Assembly: GCA_016710765.1 (NCBI GenBank)
Contig: JADJUJ010000012.1
Span: 181,625 to 245,624, forward strand
Origin: Lewinellaceae bacterium
Lineage (GTDB): Bacteria > Bacteroidota > Bacteroidia > Chitinophagales > Saprospiraceae
Reading direction: 5' to 3'
DNA: 64,000 nt
The stretch's first letter is position 1. Every line of letters starts with the position of its first letter. Made by a program: the position numbers and the translations under genes. Shown here piece after piece: positions 1-8,873 of this stretch. The notes under the pieces were generated by a model. That model did no database searches and was not told the DNA's origin. It saw only the letters and a list, made by a program, of their open reading frames with translations.

Positions 1-3000
1 CTTTCCATAGCCTGTGGTGTAAGCCGGTCCATCCACCGGGTGCGGGTTGAGGTCGTTGGCTGCAATACCCAGGCGCTGTGATACAACCGAACGGTTGGTG
101 GTATAGCGATCAAAAAGTCCGTCAATATCGTTGTTAAATAAGGTATTCAGGGCAAAATAGGAGACCGTAAAGCTACCCAGGTCGCGCTGTGCACGGTGCT
201 CATACCTCACAGAATCCGGATCGAGGTTGAAATTCTGATCCTTGAACAACTCGGTGCTGTTGCGGGCATATTGCTTGCTGGCGGTAATTTCTACCCTAAA
301 ATCTGCGAAAGGCTCGATTGTGGCCGAAGCATCGAAGTTCTGCGTGTAATTGCGCATCACCTGCTGGTTCAATTCTGGTCGCTGCGTGATCCATCCTTTG
401 GCAGCAGCATCGTCGAGCCAGGAGGAACTGGGCTGGAAGCCGGCGACAAAATCCCAACCTGGCGCCTGGAAGCCTTCGCTAAGGCCCATGAGTTTCGTTT
501 CGGGTGTAAATCCTGGAATAATGGTACCAAAATTTTCGCTGTAGGTAAAACGCGCTTTGCGCACCAGCATGAGTGGCCGTATGGCAATGCGTTCGGCCAG
601 AGTTGGTACCCGATCCTTGGTTTTATCTTTCTTGGCTTTTGCATCGGCGGCACTTCCCGGTGCGCCGGCGTCGGCAGCACCGTTGTTGTCGCGGCCACCG
701 GCACGGCCATTCCTTCCGGCTGGCCCAGCAGGGCCGGCGCCACTGGCATCCTTGCCCTTATCGCCGGAGCCAGCAGCAATTCCTCCAGGGTTACGACCGT
801 CTACGCCTCCCCCACCGGGGCTGGCATCATCGCCACCGCGACTGTCGCGGCTTCTGGTATTCGGGTTGTTGTTCCGGTTGGATCCGCCTTTTCCTGGCTT
901 GTCAATTTTTGCAAGGTATTTGCTCTTTTTGTACAGATTTTCAAAGTTGAAATCTCCGTTGATCTGCCGTGTCGAGTTATTCTGGATCACGTTACCCAGG
1001 TTACGGGAGTTAACATTCTCTGCGTACTGACCTGCATCCAGGTACTGCAGTTTGAGCGACTGGGCAGTCCAGGTATAGCTTGTGGTATAGGATGCCTTCA
1101 TGGTAATCCAATCCATAAGCGGGATGTACTTGAAGGGCAGTGTGTAGTTCAGGCTGGCGTTGTGGGTATACCCCTTTGGCCGGCCGAGGGTTTTGATGTT
1201 GTTCCAAACTGAATCCCGGTACACCTGCTTGGATACAGCGCCATAAGGCTCATCGATGATGCTGCGGGCATTGGCGTCGAAACTGAAGCGGAGCGACTTC
1301 GTGAGGTCCCAGTTCAGGTCGTAGTTACGGTCCCAGGTAAAACGGCGGTTGTAATAGGTATTCCGCTCGGGGTCCTCCCCGGCAAAGCGCCAGGTGGTCA
1401 CCTGCTGAATGCGTTCCAGGTTGGTATTGAAGCCTAAAGCACTGGGTAGCGGATTAAAGTTGAATTCACTGATAAATTTCAGGTACTTATCGTTCTTAAT
1501 CGCTTTTTTAAATGGTGTTATGGGTTTCAACCCCGGGGAATAGGTGTAATCCAGTCCACCCTTGTACTGGTTCATCTCGTCTTTGATGATGAATGGCGTG
1601 CGCTTTCGCTGCTGGTTGAAGGCATAGGAAAGGCTAAAGTTTTCTATGGCCCAGGGCATAATCACCTTGCTTTTTTTGGCAGGGTTGCGCTCTTTTCTAA
1701 CGTTGGTGAAGTTATAGCCCCGAACAATGGTGACATCCTGTGCCAGGCTCTTGATGCTGTCGCGCTTGAAGGCATCCGGCTCGTCACGAATTTTATCCGA
1801 CAACTTAATGTCCAGATCATACGGGTCGTATTCCGGGTTGCGGGTGGTGTTGGAGTACTGCGCATAAAAAGGCAAGCGCAGGCCCACTTTTTCCGGCAAC
1901 AGTTTGCTGAGCTCGAGGTTGGTGGAAAGGTCGTACTGGATTACCTCTTCCCGTTGTCGCTGTATCAGTTTCTGTTCAATACTACCCCAACCAATACTGG
2001 TGTAGTTGCCGGCAAAGGATATGCCTCCAAGGTCGGCGAGTTTGACATCGACCCGGGCAAGGCCGGCATAGCCGCCTTTTTCATTAAAGCCCACGAGCCG
2101 GAGCTCGTTGAACCAGGTTTCCACGTTATGAATGTCCTTGGTTACCTCATCCACGTTCCGTACCCCCATCATCACCCCTTTTACATAGCCCAAGTTGGGG
2201 TTACCCACTACCCTGACTTTCGCTCGGGGATTTTCCGGGTCTACTATTTCATAGGCGGTGGTTACCGGCCAGTTCAGGTCGGCATTCCGCAATTTCTTCA
2301 CATCGATCAGGAGTTGCAGCGGGAAATCAAAATCGTTTTCAGGCCGCCATACTTCATCCTTGTACGCCCTACTGTCGGGGTTGCCATTCAAGGAGAAAGG
2401 ATTGGATGCCGTCAGCGGAATCTCGTATTCGTAGTAGTTGTTGTAAAAGTCGGAACCAATACGAATGAATGCACTAAGCTGCGTGCTGTCGATATCTTCT
2501 TTGTCTTTTTGCTTTTCGGCGTGCACGAACATCTTCATGCGCTTAAACTGGCGCAAGTCCATGTTCAGTGTTTTAAAGATCGCCTTGGCTTCACAATACG
2601 GAAGGTCGCCGATGGTTAGGGCCAACGATTGTTCGTTTTGCAGCACATCGGGGAAGGCGCCTACCGACTGTTCCCGTTGAATACCAAAGGGAATGGTATA
2701 ATTAAAGGGCGTTCGGGCGGCGTTTTCTTCGATACTTACCGAGTTGATATCAAATGGCCCGGGCGTGGGTTTTACCTGGTCGGAAGCGCAACCAATATAT
2801 TGGTTGAAGCGGCGCCACTGGTTGCGGCCGAGTTCGAAGGTAGCAAAACGGAAGGTGGTTCGTTCGGTAAAGCCCTTCCAGAACATCCGGATAAAGCGGA
2901 TAGAGCGGAAGTCTTGAATACCACCAATAGCCTGACGTTGGGCGTAATCGAGCGGCAGTTTGAAACGGTACCAAACGAAGCGGGTACCATTTTTGAAGAA

Positions 3001-4650
3001 CACGATGGTGTCGGTCACCAGATCCGCCATTTGCGGGTCGTTCAAGTCGATGATTTCCTGGTTGGAGGCTACATCGAGGGTCTTTTTCAACTGAATTTTA
3101 TAGCGGAAATAAGCCTCATTTTCGTTGAGGGAGTTGTCGCGGTTGAGGTCCTCCATATCCGGCAGGTTGGTTGCCGAGGGATTGAGGTTGGTCGTTTGGT
3201 TAACCGGCGAGTTGCCTTGGGTATTGTTAAACTTGCGGTAACGCGAAAGCAGGCCAGGATTTGCAGCATCGAACACGGCATCGCGGAAGTAAACAAAGTT
3301 GTCGTTCGATGGGTCGACCATGATGGCGGCCTTGGCGTTGGGCGACAGGCTGGAGCCCTCAATGACACTGATCCATTGACTGTAAAAATTGCGTTCAGCA
3401 TCGTCGTTAAGACCGTCGAGCCCCACATCCTGAAGGGCACGCTTCGCCGGATCATTATCGAAGGCGTTCACCACTGGCGGCAGAACAGGTACACGGCCCC
3501 AGGCGGTATTTACGGTATTGCCAGTGCCCTGACCGGTTGGGAGGGCGTTTTCAAAAAACTGCCGGGAGTCGCGCATGATGTCTTCCGACACGGTGCCCAG
3601 GTCGATGTACATGGAACCGTCTGCCGATACCTGGGTGCCATCCTTTTTGTTCATATAAGGGTTCAGCATCCAGAATTCGATGAATTCGATGTTGGCTGCC
3701 TCAAAGTCGTTGTTGTTCAATCCGCGCATGAAGCCACCCCAGCGGGTAGCCGGTTCGTTGAGTTCTCCGGAAGTGGTCATACCCTTGGAAAGCGTACCAT
3801 AACCATCGGGCAACTCGAAATGGAAAGGGCCGCGTTCGCGGGGATAATAGGTGACATCCAGCGGGCTGAGCACCGATTGCTCCAAGGGGGTCAGCTGACG
3901 GTTGGGAAAAATATCCTGGTATTGAATCAAACGGGTATATGGGTCGTCACCATCCTGCTGGTCGCGGGCGCTGGGATCAGCAATGTACCAGCTGAGTCCG
4001 GCGCGGTTGGCGCCAAGAGCAAGCGTATCGGCGTACTGCGATTCTGGGAAAAGGGTAAGATCGCCCTGTGGCACCGAGGCTATCACCCAGGAGTTGGCTG
4101 GGTTGGTGAGTGGCAGGCTGGAGGTGGAGCCCTCAAAATCGTCAATGTAGGTGACGCCACCTTTATCGATACCCTGGTTAATAGCGCGGTTGTGCCCGGG
4201 GTCAAGCACCGCTACTTCGGCCTGGGCCGTGATGCTGGACTCTGCCTTGGTTTCGATGAGGGGCAGCATATCGAGCGCTTTGGTAAGCCAGGGCGCTTTT
4301 TTGGAAATGTTGAAATCCAGGCCGTATACCTTATTGTTGATGGGGTCGTCGCCAAAATTCACCTTTTGGGTAAGCGGTCGTTCAAAAAGGTTCATGAAGG
4401 TGGCCCCGATGTTGATGTCTTTGCCCAGCTCGTAGTCGAATCGGGCGCCGAGCATGGTTCGGCTCTGGAAACCAAACAAGGAATTGTCCTCGAAACTGAC
4501 GTTCACGTTCTGCCCCGACTGCAAAATAGCATCATTCAGGATCTTGATCCGCCCGATGTTGTAGTCAATTTCGTAATCAGAGCCTTCCACAAGTTGACGG
4601 CCGCCGGCACTTACCCGAACAGAGCCGCGCGGAAGGTTGAAGGTTCCCAG
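1..4650 (-). CDS. sprA: SprA, central and C-terminal part (continues frame after a 1-nt shift; 3' end outside window)
   Basis: This is the continuation of the SprA reading frame, shifted by one base at 4650/4651. The minus-strand frame stays open to the left edge of the window, so the gene is cut by the edge. Recognisable SprA features include LPRGSVRVSAGG just after the shift, YIDDFEGS near 4150-4140, and long stretches of alternating beta-barrel strands ending in aromatic residues. Together the two parts give more than 2200 residues, which matches the usual SprA size. A low-complexity Gly/Asp/Ala/Asn-rich stretch of about 95 residues lies at roughly 635-905. The strong codon bias of the gene creates long open frames on the opposite strand (for example 2629-4680), which are not genes. 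No next gene can be seen on the left. Confidence 0.85.
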   Translation of the reverse strand, partial: MGTFNLPRGSVRVSAGGRQLVEGSDYEIDYNIGRIKILNDAILQSGQNVNVSFEDNSLFGFQSRTMLGARFDYELGKDINIGATFMNLFERPLTQKVNFGDDPINNKVYGLDFNISKKAPWLTKALDMLPLIETKAESSITAQAEVAVLDPGHNRAINQGIDKGGVTYIDDFEGSTSSLPLTNPANSWVIASVPQGDLTLFPESQYADTLALGANRAGLSWYIADPSARDQQDGDDPYTRLIQYQDIFPNRQLTPLEQSVLSPLDVTYYPRERGPFHFELPDGYGTLSKGMTTSGELNEPATRWGGFMRGLNNNDFEAANIEFIEFWMLNPYMNKKDGTQVSADGSMYIDLGTVSEDIMRDSRQFFENALPTGQGTGNTVNTAWGRVPVLPPVVNAFDNDPAKRALQDVGLDGLNDDAERNFYSQWISVIEGSSLSPNAKAAIMVDPSNDNFVYFRDAVFDAANPGLLSRYRKFNNTQGNSPVNQTTNLNPSATNLPDMEDLNRDNSLNENEAYFRYKIQLKKTLDVASNQEIIDLNDPQMADLVTDTIVFFKNGTRFVWYRFKLPLDYAQRQAIGGIQDFRSIRFIRMFWKGFTERTTFRFATFELGRNQWRRFNQYIGCASDQVKPTPGPFDINSVSIEENAARTPFNYTIPFGIQREQSVGAFPDVLQNEQSLALTIGDLPYCEAKAIFKTLNMDLRQFKRMKMFVHAEKQKDKEDIDSTQLSAFIRIGSDFYNNYYEYEIPLTASNPFSLNGNPDSRAYKDEVWRPENDFDFPLQLLIDVKKLRNADLNWPVTTAYEIVDPENPRAKVRVVGNPNLGYVKGVMMGVRNVDEVTKDIHNVETWFNELRLVGFNEKGGYAGLARVDVKLADLGGISFAGNYTSIGWGSIEQKLIQRQREEVIQYDLSTNLELSKLLPEKVGLRLPFYAQYSNTTRNPEYDPYDLDIKLSDKIRDEPDAFKRDSIKSLAQDVTIVRGYNFTNVRKERNPAKKSKVIMPWAIENFSLSYAFNQQRKRTPFIIKDEMNQYKGGLDYTYSPGLKPITPFKKAIKNDKYLKFISEFNFNPLPSALGFNTNLERIQQVTTWRFAGEDPERNTYYNRRFTWDRNYDLNWDLTKSLRFSFDANARSIIDEPYGAVSKQVYRDSVWNNIKTLGRPKGYTHNASLNYTLPFKYIPLMDWITMKASYTTSYTWTAQSLKLQYLDAGQYAENVNSRNLGNVIQNNSTRQINGDFNFENLYKKSKYLAKIDKPGKGGSNRNNNPNTRSRDSRGGDDASPGGGGVDGRNPGGIAAGSGDKGKDASGAGPAGPAGRNGRAGGRDNNGAADAGAPGSAADAKAKKDKTKDRVPTLAERIAIRPLMLVRKARFTYSENFGTIIPGFTPETKLMGLSEGFQAPGWDFVAGFQPSSSWLDDAAAKGWITQRPELNQQVMRNYTQNFDASATIEPFADFRVEITASKQYARNSTELFKDQNFNLDPDSVRYEHRAQRDLGSFTVSYFALNTLFNNDIDGLFDRYTTNRSVVSQRLGIAANDLNPHPVDGPAYTTGYGK

Positions 4651-6716
4651 GAAATTTCCGATGAGGTACTCGATTTATAGGTCCCTCGAAGGGTGAATCG
4701 GTTGAGCTGCTGGTATTCCCGCGCTTTAAATAGCGTTGAGTCGTAAAGTTGCGTGTAGGCATATTGAAGGGTTGCGACACTGTCCATCCCTTCATCGATC
4801 AGTTTTTTCTGGAGGTTTCGGCCAAAAGGCTCGAGCACCGGGAACATCACCCGGCCCGATCGGAGGTTGACCGTAAGGCCCGGTACAAAGTCGAAAATTC
4901 CATCCGGCCCGGGGTCGCCCTGCAGGTTAAGGTTGTCGAGGTTAAATACTTGCAACAAGGGTTTTCCGCTGAGCGAAGCCGGGATGTTGGCATCGTCCAA
5001 AAAACGCTTCTGGCCCTTACCCGGATCTTCATAAAACACATCAAAACGGAACTCTTGCGGGTCTACGTTCACGGCGCCAACGGCGTACACGTTTTTCATC
5101 ATCAGGTCCCAGATAGGGAACTTAACGTTGGCCGTGGTGCTTTTCAGCATTTTAACGAACAGTACGTTTTGGTTCAGGGAGTCGCCTGAAGGCACGTCAC
5201 TGGTAAATTCACCAATCTTGTAGGGTGTACCGTTGTAGGTATACTCCACAGCCACACCCACTACCTGATCGGGCTGCACATTGAGGTTGATGGAAACAAA
5301 GCCGAGTTGGTCGTTGTACACATACTCTGAAGAAGAGAGCAAACGGGCACGCACCTTTTCAAAATCCTGGATTTGCTTCAGGTTGTAGTTGTTGGTCAGG
5401 CGCGAAACGATCTGATCGGAGAAACGCAGACTCGGATCGCCGGCCAGTTGTGCTGAAATATCGGGATAAAGGCTGTTGTTTTCATTGGTTGGCAGGCCCT
5501 GTCCTTTGATGTCCTTTTTGGGAGGAGAAGGATACTCCAGATTGGTATTGTAAGGATGCGGCTCTGCGAGGTCGGTCAGGGCCACGATATCGCGCACGTT
5601 TTCGGTGGCCAGCCGGTCGTTGGTTAGCCATACTTCCATACGCGTGATGGTGAACAACGACTGTGGTACCGGCAGGCATTTGAGGTTGCTTTCAAATTCT
5701 CCACGGTTCCACTGGCTGATCAGGAAGTGACGGTTCTCGTCGTACTCATCTATGGGCACGTTGAACTGCTGCACCTGTGAGCCGCCCTGGATGTTGAGTT
5801 GTTGTTGTTTCGAACGCTGTTGGGCACCGACGAAAGTGGTGCGCAAGTGGCCAAATTTCATCTCTACCTTGGCGCCAAAGAGGTTTTGGGCGCCTTTGAT
5901 GAGGTTGGAGCGAAGCGGCATAGACACGTTACCGGCCTCAATATTCTGGATGATTTCGTCTTCTGAAAAGCCTTTGGTATCGTAATTCAGCTTCATTTGG
6001 TTGTCGAAATCGAAGGTAGCCTGGGTATTGTAATTGAAGTTGAGGTTGAGTTTTTCACCGATTTTTCCCGTTGCGCTCATGTTGATGTCCATGTCGAAAT
6101 CAAAATTGCCGTTGCGCTGCTGACGAAGGGTCAGGATGGGATTCTCAATTTTCTGGTAATCAAAGCCAAACGTCAGGTTGATGTTGCCTTGTGGGCGAAT
6201 ATCAACGTTGGTGCCGCCAAAAAGCCTGTCGATAAGGGTGTTTTTAATCTCCAGTCCTGCTATTGGGTCACCCACGCCGGCGCTGCCGCTGGAAGCGCTG
6301 GTGACACCCTGCAAGCGGTCGAAGTAGTCTTGCTGTTGCTTTTGTTCCCGCCATTTCACGTAATCATCAAAGGTCATGTAGGTCGGCGTGCGGAAAAATT
6401 CATCTCCAATTTTTTCCGAAATAATGTACATACCCGACTCCGGGTCGTAATCAACGTTTTGCTCAATTACAGCCGGATCGCGCAGGTCGATCGGATTGGC
6501 ATTGCCACCGTTGATGTAGTCGTCGTAACGCTCCTGCAGGGGCGGAAACGTATCAACAGGCGATGGGTAGCCGGGCGCAATGGACGGTACTTCGTTGGGG
6601 TAAAACACGGTGAGCATGTGGGCGCGCATACTTTCGGGGGAAGTAAACGCAAACAGTACACTCACGGACAGCAAGCCTGTAACAGCCAGAAGGATGTTCC
6701 TCTTTGTCATTTTCAA
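4611..6716 (-). CDS. sprA: SprA, N-terminal segment (T9SS outer-membrane translocon / gliding motility), ends at a frameshift
   Basis: SprA forms the very large outer-membrane beta-barrel pore through which T9SS substrates cross, and is needed for gliding in motile Bacteroidota. The 701-residue product starts with a Sec signal peptide (residues about 1-24, hydrophobic core LLAVTGLLSVSVLFAF). It then shows the family features: a proline-rich N-terminal stretch, the pattern TFDDYVKWREQKQ, and the block GNINLTFGFDYQKIENPILT. The ATG at 6716 gives the intact signal peptide, so it is preferred. The frame ends early because one base appears to be missing in the G-run at 4650-4651 (CCC read as CC on the coding strand); reading across the gap continues into the next entry without loss of homology-like sequence. 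Most likely one gene with an assembly indel; a truly broken gene is possible but less likely for an essential secretion component. Confidence 0.9.
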   Translation of the reverse strand: MKMTKRNILLAVTGLLSVSVLFAFTSPESMRAHMLTVFYPNEVPSIAPGYPSPVDTFPPLQERYDDYINGGNANPIDLRDPAVIEQNVDYDPESGMYIISEKIGDEFFRTPTYMTFDDYVKWREQKQQQDYFDRLQGVTSASSGSAGVGDPIAGLEIKNTLIDRLFGGTNVDIRPQGNINLTFGFDYQKIENPILTLRQQRNGNFDFDMDINMSATGKIGEKLNLNFNYNTQATFDFDNQMKLNYDTKGFSEDEIIQNIEAGNVSMPLRSNLIKGAQNLFGAKVEMKFGHLRTTFVGAQQRSKQQQLNIQGGSQVQQFNVPIDEYDENRHFLISQWNRGEFESNLKCLPVPQSLFTITRMEVWLTNDRLATENVRDIVALTDLAEPHPYNTNLEYPSPPKKDIKGQGLPTNENNSLYPDISAQLAGDPSLRFSDQIVSRLTNNYNLKQIQDFEKVRARLLSSSEYVYNDQLGFVSINLNVQPDQVVGVAVEYTYNGTPYKIGEFTSDVPSGDSLNQNVLFVKMLKSTTANVKFPIWDLMMKNVYAVGAVNVDPQEFRFDVFYEDPGKGQKRFLDDANIPASLSGKPLLQVFNLDNLNLQGDPGPDGIFDFVPGLTVNLRSGRVMFPVLEPFGRNLQKKLIDEGMDSVATLQYAYTQLYDSTLFKAREYQQLNRFTLRGTYKSSTSSEISWEPSTFRAALFG

Positions 6717-7030
6717 AAAGCAGGTATTAAGTTCGATGATTGGAGACGCAAACAGTCCAGTTGACGCAACTCAGCGCAATCGGGTTGCCTGAAATATGTA
6801 AGCTATCTCCCAACTGGCCCAATTCCGTTTAAGAGATGTTGCCACAGCATCTACTAATTGGATGAATCAGGCGATAGAACTCCTCAGTAAGGAAAAAATT
6901 ATAGGTTCGGCAAAAAATAATGATAGCATCCATAAGTATGCAAAAGCCGAGCCAGTTTTATGAAGCGCGCATTGCCCAGACAAATTTATCCCTCCCAAAA
7001 TGGCGAACATGCACCAAAAAAAGGCAGGGC
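6717..7030. other. Intergenic region upstream of sprA
   Basis: Between sprA and the L25 terminator there is no convincing gene. Several short overlapping open frames exist on both strands, but none has a recognisable product. No full TAnnTTTG promoter for sprA could be placed with confidence. Confidence 0.5.
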
Positions 7031-7085
7031 AAAAAAATACCTCGCAACACATCCACAAAGGGTGTACTGCGAGGCAGGTATTATT
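7031..7085 (-). terminator. Rho-independent terminator after L25 gene
   Basis: On the minus strand an AATACC...CTCGCA arm pairs with TGCGAGGTATT, with a small bulge and an inner loop, and is followed by a T-run (forward A-run 7031-7037). It lies about 70 bases after the L25 stop codon. Confidence 0.7.
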
Positions 7086-7154
7086 GTGGCTAGAACTTGT
7101 TCAGCACGAAGGCTTTCACAACCACAAGCCGTGGAATGCTTTCTGTTGGGTTGC

Positions 7155-7730
7155 TTACTTAGCAGCAGCCGTTTTGAGTGCACGTGGAATTTCAATCGAT
7201 GCGATGGGTACTGCACCGGTATTGATAATTTCAATGCCTTCAACTGGTGAAATGTCGCGTACACGAATGGTAGAACCCAGTTCCATGTTGGAGATGTTGG
7301 CCGTCATCGCATCTACCACATTTTCAGGGGTAGCAATGATCTTAATCGAACGCATGTTCGGGAGGAATTTTCCACCAGCCTTCACACCAGGGGCTGTTCC
7401 TTCAAAACGAATGGGAACTTCCAGTTTGAATTTTTTACCCGGAACCAATTCCAGGAAATCCAGGTGAATAACGGTATCCGTTACCGGATGAAACTGAAGG
7501 GCTTTCAGAATACACTTGTGCATCTTTCCGTCCAACGTAATATCAACCATGCGGAACTTGGCAGAATAAACCAATTCGCGAAAATCACGAGGATCCAGGT
7601 TGAACTGAACGGCTTCGCCACCGCCGCTTTTGTACATAACAGCAGGTGTCATGCCGTCACGACGAATCTTTCTGGCGGATACTTTTCCGGAACCCTCTTT
7701 CTTATGTCCCTGTAAGGCAATAATTTCCAT
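7155..7730 (-). CDS. rplY: 50S ribosomal protein L25/general stress protein Ctc
   Basis: This protein binds 5S rRNA in the central protuberance of the large ribosomal subunit; the long two-domain form is often called Ctc. The product has about 191 residues, the normal size for the two-domain form. The N-terminal 5S-binding domain opens MEIIALQGHKKEGSGKVSA and contains RRDGMTPAVMY. The C-terminal TL5/CTC domain has the typical stretch HLDFLELVPGKKF and VPIRFEGTAPGVKAGG. I chose the ATG at 7730; a TTG at 7739 would add three residues (MLK) but the family starts at MEI. It is a single transcript with its own promoter (7769-7800) and terminator (7031-7085). The usual neighbours prs and pth are not present. 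Confidence 0.95.
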   Translation of the reverse strand: MEIIALQGHKKEGSGKVSARKIRRDGMTPAVMYKSGGGEAVQFNLDPRDFRELVYSAKFRMVDITLDGKMHKCILKALQFHPVTDTVIHLDFLELVPGKKFKLEVPIRFEGTAPGVKAGGKFLPNMRSIKIIATPENVVDAMTANISNMELGSTIRVRDISPVEGIEIINTGAVPIASIEIPRALKTAAAK

Positions 7731-7768
7731 TTTGAGCAATTTTTTTTACTTTTTTCGAAAAGCGCCCG

Positions 7769-7800
7769 CAAAGGTACAATTTCGCAAGGCAATATTCCAA
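7769..7800 (-). promoter_or_regulatory. Bacteroidota-type promoter for rplY
   Basis: On the minus strand TACCTTTG (7769-7776) fits the -7 box TAnnTTTG, and TTG (7798-7800) lies 21 bases upstream as the -33 element. Transcription would start about 30 bases before the L25 start codon. Confidence 0.55.
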
Positions 7801-7881
7801 TGTTGCTCAAAAAAAAATAAGCAATTGAAACATATTGGTAAAAGTATGCGCTTACGCACGCTGGATCTGGCGTTTTAGGGT

Positions 7882-7935
7882 AAAAACAAAAAACCAGGAA
7901 GTCCCAAATACACCTGGTGCATTGGAACTTCCTGG
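7882..7935 (-). terminator. Rho-independent terminator beyond the gene remnant
   Basis: A nine-base perfect stem (CCAGGAAGT / ACTTCCTGG) is followed on the minus strand by TTTTTTGTTTTTA. It lies just after the stop codon of the remnant at 7963-8124, which suggests that a full expressed gene once ended here. Confidence 0.75.
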
Positions 7936-7962
7936 TAAATATTAAGGCTAAGCCCGATCGAA

Positions 7963-8124
7963 TTACTTAACGATGATCAGTTTTTCGGTTGTCACTGCCG
8001 CACCCGATTGGATGCGAACGAAGTAAAAGCCGATGGTTCGGGAGTAACAGGTTCCATCTTCGGTTCCTTACTACAGGATAAGAGCGAGGAAGCAATCAGG
8101 AGCGTAAATATTTAGTGATCGCAT
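7963..8124 (-). pseudogene. Chimeric remnant: lipoprotein signal joined to a T9SS sorting-domain tail
   Basis: The first part (8124 down to about 8040) resembles the start of the lipoprotein gene at 8253-8861: with one base shift it reads a lipoprotein signal IFTLLIASSLLSC followed by SKEPKMEPVTPE, where the neighbour has SLMSC and PDPVTPE. The last part (about 8033 to 7963) reads GFYFVRIQSGAAVTTEKL, nearly identical to the C-terminus of the protein encoded at 11072-13964. The two parts are directly joined and everything between is missing, so this looks like the scar of an internal deletion in a duplicated surface-protein gene. No functional product is expected. Confidence 0.65.
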
Positions 8125-8150
8125 GGTTTAGGAGTTTAGCCAGAGAAGAT

Positions 8151-8185
8151 ATTGAGGGGGTGACTTTTTGAGTCACCCCCTCAAT
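8151..8185. repeat. Perfect 14-bp-stem inverted repeat (hairpin 1)
   Basis: ATTGAGGGGGTGAC and GTCACCCCCTCAAT form a perfect stem around a seven-base loop. It shares the core GGGGTGAC/GTCACCCC with the hairpin at 8211-8244. There is no clear T-tail, so it is not a standard terminator on either strand. Confidence 0.8.
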
Positions 8186-8210
8186 AAGACAAACATTTCA
8201 TTCCTCCACA

Positions 8211-8244
8211 CTGCCGGGGTGACTAAAAAAAGTCACCCCGGCAG
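8211..8244. repeat. Perfect 14-bp-stem inverted repeat (hairpin 2)
   Basis: CTGCCGGGGTGACT and AGTCACCCCGGCAG form a perfect stem around a six-base A loop (T loop on the minus strand). It begins eight bases after the stop codon of the lipoprotein gene and could end that transcript or protect its 3' end, although no T-tail follows. Confidence 0.8.
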
Positions 8245-8252
8245 TAGTATGC

Positions 8253-8861
8253 CTACGGCTCCTTGATTTTCAAATGAAACTTCCCTCCCGTAAGCAGGAT
8301 GCTGTCGGGCGTGCTGAGCCAGTTCGAATCTTGTGTTTTCCCCATGAACAACTGAAAGCGGCCTTCTACAATATGTTCAACCGAGTCGTAGCGCAATATT
8401 TCGATGTAATGGTCGGTGCGGGTGGTGTCCACTTGGTAATAAGACAATATTTGGTCACCATCATATACGATTGAATAAAGAGCCTCAGGAATGAAGTTTT
8501 TAAAATTGTCAGAATTAAATAACTCAATAGGCAACTTCCCTTTTTGACAAGGTATATCATTAATAGAGATATTTTCAATATACCCATTGCCAACAATGGA
8601 AGTACCACGCAATCTGAATCTGGATGATATACTATCCCCTTGATAATTAGCCGCTATCGTCCCCGGCCAATAATAACTCGATCCGTTTTTCCACATCACC
8701 GCTTTTCCGAATTCAATGATGTGTTGTACTGTATCTATCGGTGTTGTAATGGTATCCACCAGTTCGGGAGTAACAGGATCCGGCTGCGTTTCCTTGCCAC
8801 AGGACATGAGTGAGGAACAAATGAGTATTGTTGATATAAATGAAAAAATAAATAGTCGCAT
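8253..8861 (-). CDS. Small lipoprotein of unknown function
   Basis: The 202-residue product begins with a lipoprotein signal peptide, MRLFIFSFIST followed by the lipobox SLMSC (Cys at about residue 21), so it should be lipid-anchored at the cell envelope. The mature part opens with an acidic, Pro/Thr-rich linker (TQPDPVTPELVDTITTPID) and then a beta-rich domain that I do not recognise. The start at 8861 lies 12 bases after the stop of the metzincin-like gene, so the two are probably co-transcribed. A degraded copy of its first codons is seen in the remnant at 7963-8124. Confidence 0.75.
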   Translation of the reverse strand: MRLFIFSFISTILICSSLMSCGKETQPDPVTPELVDTITTPIDTVQHIIEFGKAVMWKNGSSYYWPGTIAANYQGDSISSRFRLRGTSIVGNGYIENISINDIPCQKGKLPIELFNSDNFKNFIPEALYSIVYDGDQILSYYQVDTTRTDHYIEILRYDSVEHIVEGRFQLFMGKTQDSNWLSTPDSILLTGGKFHLKIKEP

Positions 8862-8873
8862 GGTCTCGGGATA

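Noticed and set aside
2629..4680. Long plus-strand open frame (683 codons) opposite sprA
   Set aside because: The minus strand encodes clear SprA sequence; the plus-strand frame is a shadow produced by codon bias, as are those at 196-1212 and 1954-2619.
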